A stretch of DNA of 22,061 nt from Desulfovibrionaceae bacterium (GCA_900770205.1 CAAGJV010000289.1:1-22061), one strand, 5' to 3'. Positions 15,546-22,061 are shown, counted from the first letter of the stretch. The notes: generated by a model from the letters alone, not told the origin. Translations and numbers: made by a program.

Positions 15546-16586
15546 ATGGCCGGACACCAGAAAATCAGTTCTGCCGCTGCCGGAGATGAGATATCCTCTG
15601 TCTATATGATATCGCTTGCTTCCCTTCAGCAGTCTAAAAACGGCCCCTACTGGAGGCTGGAATTGAAGGATGCAAGCGGTTCCATGGAGGCGAAGATATG
15701 GAGTCCGCTCAGCCTTTCCTTTCCTTCCCTGTCGGCCGGACAAATGGCGCAGATTGCGGGGCGTGTTTCCCTGTACCGTGATCAGCTGCAGCTTATAGTC
15801 GATAATCTGCGGGTTCTTTCCGAAGACGAAATGGCCGCTCTCCCCTTAGAAGCGTATCTCCCTTCAAGCCCGCGGCCTGCGGCAGATATGCTTGAAGATA
15901 TAGAAAGGCTGTGCGGCAGAGTATTGACGCATAAGCCCTGGAAAAAATTTATGCGGGCTGTTCTTTCTGATGCCCGCATACGCCCGCTGCTGCTTAAAGC
16001 TCCTGCGGCAAAATCCGTTCATCATGCCTACGCCGGGGGATTGCTTGAGCATATGCTTTCTGTTGCCGAACTCTGCATGCGTATGGCGGATCATTATGCC
16101 GAGCTTGACCGGCAGACGCTTCTTGCCGCTGCTCTTCTGCATGATATCGGCAAGATAGAGGAGATGGGCGGACTCCTTTCCACGGAATATACCGATGAAG
16201 GGCGTCTTCTCGGGCATATCATTCAGGGGCTTATCATGCTTGAGCCCTTTCTGCGCAAGTCCGGGCTTGAACCGGAACTTATCATGCACTTCAAACATCT
16301 TATTGCCAGCCACCATGGGGAACCGGAATTCGGCGCTGCCCGGGAACCGGCAACGCCTGAAGCCTTTGTGCTGCATTACGCCGATAATATTGATGCAAAG
16401 CTTGCGCAGTGCCGGGGGGCGCTGTCTGCTTCGGAGAAACAGGAGGGGATGTTCTGGAGCCCGTATCTGAATTTCCTTGGGCGCAGCATCTGCCGGCCGG
16501 TACGAACATCGGAAGAGCAGCCCGTTCAGAAAGGCGTGCGGCAGGAAAAGAAGGAGCAGGAGGAGCGGCAATGTTCGTTACTGTAG
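15546..16586 (+). CDS. OB-fold/HD-domain protein, YhaM-like 3'-5' exoribonuclease candidate
   Basis: 346-residue protein with the two-part layout of YhaM-family exoribonucleases. An N-terminal OB-fold nucleic-acid-binding domain (about 15-92; GPYWRLELKDASGSMEAKIW and AGRVSLYRDQLQLIV) precedes an HD metal-dependent phosphohydrolase domain (about 155-290). The HD domain shows HHAYAGGLLEHM (159-170), the HD pair H199-D200 in LLHDIGK, FKHLIASHHGEPEFGA and LHYADNIDAK. The C-terminal tail is Glu/Lys/Gln-rich. Start: ATG at 15546 with GAGG 5 bases upstream; GTG at 15540 is in frame but would sit in the ribosome-binding site. Its last 16 bases overlap tmk, so the two are co-translated. Family members trim RNA 3' ends (and DNA in some reports); activity here is inferred from architecture. 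Confidence 0.85.
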   Translation: MAGHQKISSAAAGDEISSVYMISLASLQQSKNGPYWRLELKDASGSMEAKIWSPLSLSFPSLSAGQMAQIAGRVSLYRDQLQLIVDNLRVLSEDEMAALPLEAYLPSSPRPAADMLEDIERLCGRVLTHKPWKKFMRAVLSDARIRPLLLKAPAAKSVHHAYAGGLLEHMLSVAELCMRMADHYAELDRQTLLAAALLHDIGKIEEMGGLLSTEYTDEGRLLGHIIQGLIMLEPFLRKSGLEPELIMHFKHLIASHHGEPEFGAAREPATPEAFVLHYADNIDAKLAQCRGALSASEKQEGMFWSPYLNFLGRSICRPVRTSEEQPVQKGVRQEKKEQEERQCSLL

Positions 16587-17194
16587 AGGGCGTGGAAGGA
16601 GCCGGGAAGAGCACGCTTTTGAACCTGCTTGCCCGGGAGATGGAGAATCGAAACATTGCTTTTCTGCGGACGAGAGAACCCGGAGGCTGCGGACTGGGGA
16701 AAAAGCTGCGCTCTCTTTTGCTCGATACTTCCAGCATGATGGACAGGCAGGCAGAGCTTTTCCTTTTTCTGGCAGACAGGGCCCAGCATGTGGCGGAAAT
16801 CATACGGCCGGCGCTTGGTCGAGGAGAATGGGTGCTTTGCGACCGGTATGCCGATTCCACGATAGCCTATCAGGGATACGGCCGCGGCATGGACATTGCC
16901 ATGCTCCAGTTGCTTAATGAATATGCAGCAGGCGGGCTCTGGCCGGAAAAAACATTACTGCTTGACCTGCCTGTGGAGGTCGGCCTTGCCAGGGCAATAG
17001 CCAGGAATGGACGAGAAGGGCTGACTCAGAAGGAAGGGCGCTTTGAAGCAGAAGCGCTGGCGTTTCATCAGCGGATCCGCGAGGGGTTTCTGGAGAGGGC
17101 CAGGCAGTGGCCGGAACGATTTGTTGTTTTAGACGCAGGGCGTTCTCCAGAGGAGATTCTGGAAAAGGCTCTGAAGGCCCTGGACCTGGCATAG
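16571..17194 (+). CDS. tmk: Thymidylate kinase
   Basis: Phosphorylates dTMP to dTDP with ATP, an essential step in dTTP supply; cytoplasmic. The 207 residues fit the family. P-loop GVEGAGKST (7-15), REPGG (35-39), the DRY motif D91-R-Y93 with STIAYQGYGRG, LLDLPVEVGL, and a lid with basic residues near RNGREGLTQKEGRFE are all visible. The REPGG motif is followed by Cys where Thr is common, a tolerated-looking change. Start: ATG at 16571 has GGAGGAG 6-7 bases upstream and begins at the first strand; it lies inside the upstream gene's 3' end (16-base overlap). Thymidylate kinase is often next to DNA polymerase III subunit genes, but here pairs with a nuclease-like HD protein. Confidence 0.95.
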   Translation: MFVTVEGVEGAGKSTLLNLLAREMENRNIAFLRTREPGGCGLGKKLRSLLLDTSSMMDRQAELFLFLADRAQHVAEIIRPALGRGEWVLCDRYADSTIAYQGYGRGMDIAMLQLLNEYAAGGLWPEKTLLLDLPVEVGLARAIARNGREGLTQKEGRFEAEALAFHQRIREGFLERARQWPERFVVLDAGRSPEEILEKALKALDLA

Positions 17195-17202
17195 GCGGAA
17201 TG

Positions 17203-17231
17203 CTGAGGCCATGTCTTGGGCATGGCCTCAG
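17203..17231. terminator. Strong hairpin between converging tmk and DUF4125 genes
   Basis: A perfect 11-base stem CTGAGGCCATG / CATGGCCTCAG with a 7-base loop lies between two converging stops. It would be stable, but an A-run follows it on the plus strand and no U-run follows on either strand. It is probably a transcript-end hairpin; classic intrinsic termination is not clearly supported. Confidence 0.5.
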
Positions 17232-17237
17232 AAAAAA

Positions 17238-17795
17238 TCAGGCCTTTGCCGCGAGCTTTGCTTCATAATCTGCCAGGGAATGTTCCCCCAGCATTTTCCA
17301 CAGCTCATTATAGCGCTCTTCGGCGAGATTGCGCCCTTCACGGCGGGCTTCCTCTATTTCTGCAGCATAGAGAGCAAGCGTGCGGTCGGAAAGGGTTTCA
17401 AGCTCGCAGCGGCAGTAGTTCCGGAACATATCGTTTCCGCTGCCTTTTATGGCATGGGGATACCGGGAGGAGGCTTCCTGAAGGAAAGCGCATTCGGCAT
17501 CGGCTATGGTATCCAGCAGAGGATTACTGGAAAGGGGGGGGAGGCGGTCGTCCATGCGGGCATATTTTTCTATCATGAAGTTTCTTCCCTGCTTTTCCGC
17601 TTCTTCAAGATCCTGCAGATAGGATTTGAGCGTGTCGACAGAGTGCGTGCAGTGGTTCATCTTTCTCATAACGCGGAAAGACTGCGGCCTTGTCTGGCAT
17701 ACGCTGGGCCCGCCTTCATTGGGGGTGGCGAGGAACATGGCCAGTTCCCGTTCTACGATGCTGTCGATAAGAGCTTTTTTTTCTTCAGCGTCCAT
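17238..17795 (-). CDS. DUF4125 family protein
   Basis: 185-residue soluble protein of unknown function with the pattern of the DUF4125 family. It has an N-terminal helix ending in ERELAMFLATPNEGGPSVCQTRPQSFRVMR (cut into family-like pieces: EREL-x-MF, GG-x-S-x-CQ, FRVMR). LKSYLQDLEEAEKQGRNFMIEKYARM follows, then a C-terminal half with CRCELETLSDRTLALY and EEARREGRNLAEERYNELW. It is mostly charged helix and has no signal peptide or membrane segment. GGAGA lies 8 bases before the ATG. It appears monocistronic, with a promoter and palindrome upstream. DUF4125 proteins are common in anaerobes; no biochemical role is known to me. The conserved single cysteine and two internal GRN repeats are the only obvious handles. 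Confidence 0.75.
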   Translation of the reverse strand: MDAEEKKALIDSIVERELAMFLATPNEGGPSVCQTRPQSFRVMRKMNHCTHSVDTLKSYLQDLEEAEKQGRNFMIEKYARMDDRLPPLSSNPLLDTIADAECAFLQEASSRYPHAIKGSGNDMFRNYCRCELETLSDRTLALYAAEIEEARREGRNLAEERYNELWKMLGEHSLADYEAKLAAKA

Positions 17796-17877
17796 GGCTG
17801 ATCTCCTTATGATTGATTCCCGGCAGTTGCTGCCGTGGCAAGTGTGTTTTCTGGTATCACGGAGTACATAGCGTGAC

Positions 17878-17911
17878 CATACTTTTTAGTATGTGCAGAG
17901 CTTTTTGTCAG
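17878..17911 (-). promoter_or_regulatory. Putative promoter with overlapping palindrome upstream of DUF4125 gene
   Basis: Minus-strand CTGACA (17911-17906, 5 of 6) and TAAAAA (17888-17883, 4 of 6) are 17 bases apart. A perfect 6-base palindrome CATACT-N4-AGTATG (17878-17893) covers the -10 box, as an operator would. It could equally be a hairpin ending the upstream transpeptidase transcript. Confidence 0.4.
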
Positions 17912-17932
17912 GTACAAGTGGAAAAATCCTGC

Positions 17933-18916
17933 TTACAGGGCAGAAGGCAGCCAGACTTCTCCAATGATACGGAACGTTCCCCCGGCATCGGGCATCCAGT
18001 AAAGTGCCTGTATTCCCTGGTTCAGCGTGCCCTTATGCCGGTATGTTTTGGAAAAGAGGGATACATAGTAGTCCGGCCCTGCCAGGATGCGCACGGAATC
18101 TTTGTCCAAGATAAGATCTTCCTGTTTGCGGAAATCTGCTTTCATCCTTTTCTGAAGGGCGGAAAATTTTTCCCTGCTTCCCAGTGGATAGTTTTTTCTG
18201 TCATACAGGTCGAAGATTTTTTCGGAACATTGTTCTCTGCAATCCAGCCAGGACAGCGTCTGCTCAAGAATTTTTTGCCCATCAGGCTTGAGTGCCGAGG
18301 CTGTTTGGCCTGCGGAGAGGGAATACTGCTGTTCCGATGAAACATCGGGTTCAGATTCAAAAGGAATTCCCCGCAGGTTTTCGGCGATGACGAGCGCTGT
18401 GCCAGGAGAGAGAAGGGGCAGAAGGCTGATAATATCCTGCTGTTCAATGGCAAGACAGCCTCGCGTGCGGATACCGTTAATAGGCTGCCCCTTGCTGTGG
18501 AGCCAGATTCCTCCACCGGTTTTTCCCTTCAATCTGTCTGCGGGGTTCGGGTAGTTGAGATTAAAGGCATGCGGGCCGTATTCCATGAAATCAAGCGGCT
18601 GCGTGATCTTGCGGGTGATGAAATAAATGCCTTCCGGCGTGCGCAGGTCTCCTCTTTTTTGCTTGTCTCCTTCGATGCGGCCGTGGATGCAGGGAAATTG
18701 CCGGGAGATTTCCAGATTGCCGGAAGGATTTTCCACCTGAAAAAGCAGGTTCCTCGCTTTGTCTGCAGCAAAAAGAAGCGCCGGAGCACAGGGAGAGAGT
18801 TCTGCTGTCCACTGGGCTTGCGATACGGCAGGGCATGAGAAAAAGATAAGCAGAAGAAAAAGAATGCGGAGCAAGGGCGTATCCTCATGGTGAAGTTTCG
18901 CGGGAGCATGGAGCAT
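17933..18916 (-). CDS. Exported L,D-transpeptidase (YkuD) family protein
   Basis: Periplasmic cysteine transpeptidase of the YkuD family, which forms 3-3 peptidoglycan cross-links or attaches proteins to the wall. The frame encodes 327 residues. A hydrophobic signal segment (about 15-34, RILFLLLIFF to SQAQ) precedes the catalytic domain (about 45-180). That domain has KRGDLRTPEGIYFI, YGPHAFNLNYPNPAD, GGGIWLHSK with H140, and TRGCLAI with nucleophile C154. The C-terminal half (about 185-327) is variable, with a possible substrate-binding tail. Start is uncertain: ATG at 18916 has no ribosome-binding site, while an in-frame TTG at 18874 has GAGG 8 bases upstream and would give a normal short signal-peptide n-region. 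It is separated from the DUF4125 gene by 137 bases and is probably its own unit. Confidence 0.88.
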   Translation of the reverse strand: MLHAPAKLHHEDTPLLRILFLLLIFFSCPAVSQAQWTAELSPCAPALLFAADKARNLLFQVENPSGNLEISRQFPCIHGRIEGDKQKRGDLRTPEGIYFITRKITQPLDFMEYGPHAFNLNYPNPADRLKGKTGGGIWLHSKGQPINGIRTRGCLAIEQQDIISLLPLLSPGTALVIAENLRGIPFESEPDVSSEQQYSLSAGQTASALKPDGQKILEQTLSWLDCREQCSEKIFDLYDRKNYPLGSREKFSALQKRMKADFRKQEDLILDKDSVRILAGPDYYVSLFSKTYRHKGTLNQGIQALYWMPDAGGTFRIIGEVWLPSAL

Positions 18917-18996
18917 TCCAGATATGGTGCGGCGGAGAGCAATGCCGCTGCTTCTGCTCTAAAGGAAAAGAAAAGGGAAGACAATGGTGATTAGCA

Positions 18997-19032
18997 AAAG
19001 AACGCCGCTTCTCATGAGAAACGGCGTTCTTT
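18997..19032 (-). terminator. Intrinsic terminator after purB
   Basis: An 11-base perfect stem AAAGAACGCCG / CGGCGTTCTTT, extended inside by TTCTC/GAGAA, lies about 20 bases past the purB stop. It is followed on the minus strand by TTTTGC. Confidence 0.85.
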
Positions 19033-19053
19033 GTCTATCGGTAGGATGAGAAA

Positions 19054-20352
19054 TCAGTTCTCCGCAAGAACACGGTCGACTATTTCCGATTCGTAGCGGG
19101 TATAGTGGTTGATGTCGAAAATGGCATCGAGTTCGGCGGGAGAAAGGTGCGCCTGTATTTCTTCATCGGCACGGATGAGTTCGGGGAAGGACTTGTGCGT
19201 TTCCCAGCTTTCCATGGCGCGTTTCTGCACAACAACATAGGCCTGCTGTCGGGGCATGTTCTTTTCGATAAGAGCTGTAAGAACACGCTGAGAGAAGAAG
19301 AGCCCGTAGCTCCCCCACAGGTTGCGCTCCACGTTTTCCGGAAGGATGCGCAGCCCTTCGAGCAGGCGGTTCAGGCGGTGCAGCACATAATCCATGAGAA
19401 TAGTGGAATCCGGAGTGATGATGCGTTCCACCGAGGAGTGGCTGATATCGCGTTCATGCCACAGAGCCTGGTTTTCCAGCGCGGCAAAGGCATTGGAACG
19501 GATAACGCGGGAGAGCCCGCACATGTTTTCCGCGGAGATGGGGTTTCTCTTATGGGGCATGGCAGAGGAACCTTTCTGCCCCTTGGCGAAGCCTTCTTCC
19601 ACTTCATGGACTTCCGTGCGCTGGAGGTGACGCAGTTCTACGCAGATGCGCTCCACGGTGCCTGCGGCAATGGCAAGGGCCGTAAAGTAGTGGGCGTAGC
19701 GGTCGCGCTGAACAACCTGGGTGGAGATGATGTCGGCCTTGAGCCCGAGCAGTTCACAGGCGCGTGCTTCTACGGCCGGCGTGATGACGGTGTAGGTGCC
19801 CATGGCTCCGGAGAGCTTACCGGTGCGGATGTCTTCTATAGCATCGGCAAAGCGTTTTTTATCCCGCAGAAATTCGGCGTAGAAGCCGGCAAACTTGAAG
19901 CCGTAGGTTACGGGTTCTCCATGGATGCCGTGGGAACGCCCCATGCAGATGAGCCCCTGGTGCTCGCGTATGAAGCGGCGCAGAGTGCCGAGCACAAGGT
20001 CGAAGCCGTCCAGGATGATTTTTCCGGCTTCCACCATCTGCAGGGCCATGGCGGTATCCACCATGTCGGAAGAAGTGCATCCTAAGTGGATAAAACGGGA
20101 AGACGGCCCGATTTTGCGTTCAAGATAGGTGAGGAAGGCAATGATATCATGCCGGGTGACTTCTTCGATTTCGAGGATTTCATCGACGTTGAAGTCAACG
20201 TCCTGCATGATGTTCTTAAGGTCTTCATCGGGAATGACGCCTTGCTCATTCCATGCCCGGCAGACAGCCTGTTCCACTTTGAACCAGTAGCGGTAGCGGT
20301 TTTTCAGCGTCCAGAGATCAGCCATTTCGGGGCGGGAATAACGTTCGATCAT
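19054..20352 (-). CDS. purB: Adenylosuccinate lyase
   Basis: Catalyses two fumarate-releasing steps of purine synthesis (SAICAR to AICAR, adenylosuccinate to AMP); cytoplasmic homotetramer. The 432 residues match the B. subtilis/Thermotoga-type enzyme (about 430). Seen: N-terminal MIERYSRPEMADLW, TRHDIIAF (66-73), TSSDMVDT (93-100), the catalytic-histidine region GRSHGIHGEP (H141) and the fumarase/lyase signature GSSAMPHKRNP (261-271) with the catalytic serine. The start codon overlaps the fmdB stop (ATGA, 20349-20352), so translation is coupled to fmdB. Transcription probably comes through fmdB, and a clear terminator follows. Other purine genes are not in the window. Confidence 0.96.
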   Translation of the reverse strand: MIERYSRPEMADLWTLKNRYRYWFKVEQAVCRAWNEQGVIPDEDLKNIMQDVDFNVDEILEIEEVTRHDIIAFLTYLERKIGPSSRFIHLGCTSSDMVDTAMALQMVEAGKIILDGFDLVLGTLRRFIREHQGLICMGRSHGIHGEPVTYGFKFAGFYAEFLRDKKRFADAIEDIRTGKLSGAMGTYTVITPAVEARACELLGLKADIISTQVVQRDRYAHYFTALAIAAGTVERICVELRHLQRTEVHEVEEGFAKGQKGSSAMPHKRNPISAENMCGLSRVIRSNAFAALENQALWHERDISHSSVERIITPDSTILMDYVLHRLNRLLEGLRILPENVERNLWGSYGLFFSQRVLTALIEKNMPRQQAYVVVQKRAMESWETHKSFPELIRADEEIQAHLSPAELDAIFDINHYTRYESEIVDRVLAEN

Positions 20353-20684
20353 GATGATTTCTCTTTCGTTCCGGCGGTTTTTTCCGCAGCTTTCGCTGGA
20401 GCCGGGCTGTCGGTTTTGGGGGCGGCGGGAGAGGAGCCTTCCTCCGGCTTGCTGTCGGAAACGGAGGGGACTCCCTTGCTCTTGTCAAAGAGGTTGCTGG
20501 TTCCGTGCCCGTAGGACGAAGCAAACCAGCCGCCTCCTTTAAGAATGAAGGAAGTATTGGAAATGACTCTGGGGCAGATTGCTCCGCAATCGGGGCAGGG
20601 GCGTTTTTCCGCCTCCTCACTGGGGCGGAGCCAGTCTTCAAAGGTTTTGCCGCAATGGCGGCAGGAGTATTCGTAGATAGGCAT
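20349..20684 (-). CDS. FmdB-family zinc-ribbon protein
   Basis: 111-residue putative regulatory protein of the FmdB family, named after a regulator suggested for formamidase genes. The N-terminal zinc ribbon MPIYEYSCRHCG...CPDCG provides C8, C11, C30 and C33. The middle (SNTSFILKGGGWFASSYG) is the usual family segment. The tail from about residue 60 on is Pro/Ala/Lys/Ser-rich and likely disordered. Start: ATG at 20684 gives the family-typical MPIYEY beginning, but no Shine-Dalgarno is visible (leader is C/T-rich). A longer frame from 20729 would begin inside a terminator hairpin and is unlikely. It is coupled to purB by a 4-base overlap. Confidence 0.88.
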   Translation of the reverse strand: MPIYEYSCRHCGKTFEDWLRPSEEAEKRPCPDCGAICPRVISNTSFILKGGGWFASSYGHGTSNLFDKSKGVPSVSDSKPEEGSSPAAPKTDSPAPAKAAEKTAGTKEKSS

Positions 20685-20715
20685 GGGAAGAAAAGAGAGA
20701 GTGGGGAAAAAGGAA

Positions 20716-20744
20716 CGGCGTGTCTGCAAAAAGCCGACACGCCG
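20716..20744 (-). terminator. Intrinsic terminator between the 36-codon gene and fmdB
   Basis: A perfect 9-base stem CGGCGTGTC / GACACGCCG has an 11-base loop, followed on the minus strand by TTCCTTTTTCC. It sits 45 bases past the small gene's stop and 31 bases before fmdB, so fmdB-purB depends on read-through or another promoter I could not find. Confidence 0.7.
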
Positions 20745-20788
20745 GAAACAGATCCCGCAGCGGAAGGGCTGCAGAAAACCGAGCCAGA

Positions 20789-20899
20789 TTAATTCTTGGC
20801 AGCGGCCTTGGCTTCGCGGATGCGTTCCTTGATGCGCTGAGCGCGGCGATGGCGGCGGCGATCAAGTTCCTTGGCGCGTTCGATCTTTTTATGGGCCAT
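20789..20899 (-). CDS. 36-residue highly basic protein, unassigned
   Basis: A very short gene with full expression signals. The product begins MAHKKIERAKELDRRRHRR and ends EAKAAAKN; 15 of 36 residues are Lys or Arg and 5 acidic, with helix-forming spacing and no cysteine, so it looks like one basic amphipathic helix that could bind RNA or ribosomes. An excellent ribosome-binding site (AAGGAG, 7 bases before ATG), a near-consensus promoter (20933-20961) and a terminator (20716-20744) surround it, so it is a single-gene transcript. A longer in-frame extension upstream (to 21208) would cross the promoter and is rejected. I do not recognise a named family; it resembles small conserved hypothetical proteins of sulfate reducers, but that is unverified. 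Confidence 0.75.
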   Translation of the reverse strand: MAHKKIERAKELDRRRHRRAQRIKERIREAKAAAKN

Positions 20900-20932
20900 G
20901 AGATTGCTCCTTAAAAGAAAATGTATCAAATG

Positions 20933-20961
20933 AGTATAAACGCTCATCCCGCTGCTGTCCA
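20933..20961 (-). promoter_or_regulatory. Near-consensus promoter of the 36-codon gene
   Basis: Minus-strand TGGACA (20961-20956, 5 of 6) and TATACT (20938-20933, 5 of 6) are exactly 17 bases apart. The predicted start near 20926 gives a short leader of about 27 bases carrying AAGGAG. It is the best promoter match in the window. Confidence 0.7.
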
Positions 20962-21085
20962 GTGAAAGAACGGGGCCTGATGCGGCGGCAGAAAAATTCT
21001 TTGGGAGACGGACTTCAAGCCTATCTTGCCTTGCTGTTTTTGCGTGCGTATGATGCCTCCGACATTGTTGGAAAGGAGAGGGAGA

Positions 21086-21478
21086 GTGAAAGACGGTACC
21101 CTGGAAAAGCTGCTGGGCATTGTGGTGGAGCATTCCGATGCCAACGGGCGCGGCGCCGTATCCATGCCTTACGATGACAGGCATCAGAATATTTATGGAA
21201 CTGCCCATGGAGGGGCCGTTTTTACCTTGGCCGACATGGCCTTCGGCGTAGGGTGCAGGGGGGCCGGCCTTGTGTGCGTAAGTTCCCAGTGTTCCATTTC
21301 CTATCTTCTGCCGGGGCTATGCGGGCCTCTCCGGGCAGAGGCGGAACCCGTCCGGCTCGGGCGTCATCTCGTTGTGTATGATATTATGGTTTATGACGGG
21401 AAGGGGCAGGCTATAGCCAAGGCCGTGATGACCGGGTATGTGATGCACACCTCAGCCAGCGGAGAGAGCCATGCCTGA
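21086..21478 (+). CDS. PaaI-like hotdog-fold acyl-CoA thioesterase
   Basis: Hotdog-fold thioesterase of the PaaI/YbgC-like type, expected to hydrolyse acyl- or aryl-CoA thioesters in the cytoplasm as a multimer. 130 residues from GTG at 21086. The family motif is N35-x-x-G38 in NIYGTAHGGAVFTLADMAFG, with HGG (41-43) and D50 on the central helix. The remaining strands end in HLVVYDIMVYDGKGQAIAKAVMTGYVM. Start: no ATG begins at the fold; GTG at 21086 has GGAGA/GAGGG immediately upstream. The upstream in-frame ATG at 21026 gives an odd Cys/Arg-rich extension. Its stop overlaps the next gene's start by 8 bases, so it is co-translated with a pseudouridine synthase. The substrate is unknown. Confidence 0.85.
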   Translation: MKDGTLEKLLGIVVEHSDANGRGAVSMPYDDRHQNIYGTAHGGAVFTLADMAFGVGCRGAGLVCVSSQCSISYLLPGLCGPLRAEAEPVRLGRHLVVYDIMVYDGKGQAIAKAVMTGYVMHTSASGESHA

Positions 21479-22049
21479 AATTCAGGACAGAGAAGAAGAA
21501 ATGGAATTTGCCGATGGAGAGGAAAACTTCGCTGTTTTTCCCTCGGTGGAACGCTGCCGGTTTTCCGTGCCTGCGGATACGAAAAAAATACGTTTGGATG
21601 CGTTTCTTGGATCGGCGGCGGAGCTTTCCCGAAGCAGGATCAAAAAGCTGGTGGAACAGGGGCACTGCCTTGTTGATGGTTCTTTGTGTACGGAGGCCGA
21701 TCTGCGGGTGCGGAGCGGACAGGTAATAGAGCTTGGCATACCTTTACCTTCCGAACTTCCGCAGGCGGAAGAGGGGCCTGTGGATGTGCTTTATGCGGAT
21801 GAAGATATCGCCGTTATCAACAAGCCTGCCGGCCTGACCATGCACCCGTGCCCGAGCTGCACTTCCGGCACGCTTGTCCACCGGCTGCTGGCGAGGTTTC
21901 CCCAGCTTGCCCTTCAGGGAGGGCTCAGGCCGGGGATAGTGCACCGGCTGGATAAGGATACCTCCGGTCTTGTCATCATCGCCCTTTCTGAAAGGGCAAG
22001 GTTGAAGCTTATCGAAGATTTTTCCGCCCGCCCCGTTCAGAAACCCTAG
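21471..22049 (+). CDS. RluA/RluD-family pseudouridine synthase, interrupted by in-frame TAG
   Basis: rRNA/tRNA uridine-to-pseudouridine isomerase of the RluA/RluD family. An N-terminal S4 RNA-binding domain (about 39-85: KIRLDAFLGSAAELSRSRIKKLVEQGHCLVDG split across the hallmark) and the start of the catalytic domain (about 103 on: VLYADEDIAVINKPAGLTMHP) are present. Motif II has catalytic D161 in GIVHRLDKDTSG (155-166). The frame stops at TAG (22047-22049) after 192 residues, while full-length relatives have about 300-330. After the TAG the same frame continues Leu-Ala-Val-Thr to the edge. This matches the conserved K-x-Y-L-A-x-V segment of the family, with TAG in place of Tyr. The ORF is thus probably a broken copy or holds a sequencing error. 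The start has GGAGAG 2-5 bases upstream and overlaps the thioesterase gene. Confidence 0.85.
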   Translation: MPEIQDREEEMEFADGEENFAVFPSVERCRFSVPADTKKIRLDAFLGSAAELSRSRIKKLVEQGHCLVDGSLCTEADLRVRSGQVIELGIPLPSELPQAEEGPVDVLYADEDIAVINKPAGLTMHPCPSCTSGTLVHRLLARFPQLALQGGLRPGIVHRLDKDTSGLVIIALSERARLKLIEDFSARPVQKP

Positions 22050-22061
22050 CTGGCCGTTACC

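Noticed and set aside
19105..20085. 326-codon plus-strand frame opposite purB
   Set aside because: Antisense shadow of purB; no ribosome-binding site or recognisable domain.
20685..20729. Extended start of the FmdB-family protein at 20729
   Set aside because: It would start inside the terminator hairpin and add residues before the family-typical MPIYEY beginning.
20900..21208. N-terminal extension of the 36-codon gene (139-codon frame)
   Set aside because: The extension runs through the promoter and lacks a ribosome-binding site, whereas the short start has a strong one.
22047..22049. TAG as a programmed pyrrolysine codon
   Set aside because: The position aligns with a structural Tyr of pseudouridine synthases, not a known pyrrolysine site, and no downstream element can be seen before the window ends.

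Overview
The window reads as chromosomal housekeeping and cell-envelope DNA from a Gram-negative anaerobe. The most likely source is a member of the Desulfovibrionaceae (Desulfovibrio/Mailhella/Bilophila-like). This rests on lipopolysaccharide genes (kdsC, lptC, waaA), a coenzyme A-disulfide reductase-like flavoprotein fused to a rhodanese domain, a 307-residue class II fructose-bisphosphate aldolase, and an fmdB-purB pair with 4-base overlap. The taxonomic call is inference; no rRNA, tRNA or sulfate-reduction gene is present. I see no CRISPR array, insertion sequence, prophage or tRNA.

Bases 1-5812 are about the cell surface. kdsC and lptC (minus strand, Kdo synthesis and LPS transport) run off the left edge. 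An AT-rich family 8 glycosyltransferase gene lies on the plus strand and converges with a two-gene minus-strand unit: a small lipoprotein, then an SLBB-type polysaccharide export protein. waaA (Kdo transferase) follows. Bases 5813-8115 hold the CoA-disulfide reductase/rhodanese fusion and the largest gene-free stretch, 441 bases, AT-rich, with a strong bidirectional terminator at its right end. Bases 8116-12261 carry opgG and opgH, which make osmoregulated periplasmic glucans.

Bases 12495-17194 carry an orphan OppF/DppF-type ABC ATPase, fba, surE, and a divergent operon of a YhaM-like OB-fold/HD protein overlapping tmk. Bases 17238-18916 hold a DUF4125 protein and an exported L,D-transpeptidase. 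Bases 19054-20899 hold purB, fmdB and a 36-codon gene for a very basic protein with its own promoter, ribosome-binding site and terminator. The right edge has a PaaI-like thioesterase overlapping an RluA/RluD-family pseudouridine synthase whose frame is broken by a TAG codon 13 bases before the window ends.

Most transcription units are short, with recognisable sigma-70-like promoters and intrinsic terminators. No new multi-gene system stands out. The best leads are the 36-codon gene, the stop codon in the pseudouridine synthase, the split export pair (non-lipidated SLBB protein plus separate lipoprotein), and the AT-rich 441-base intergenic region that could encode a small RNA.
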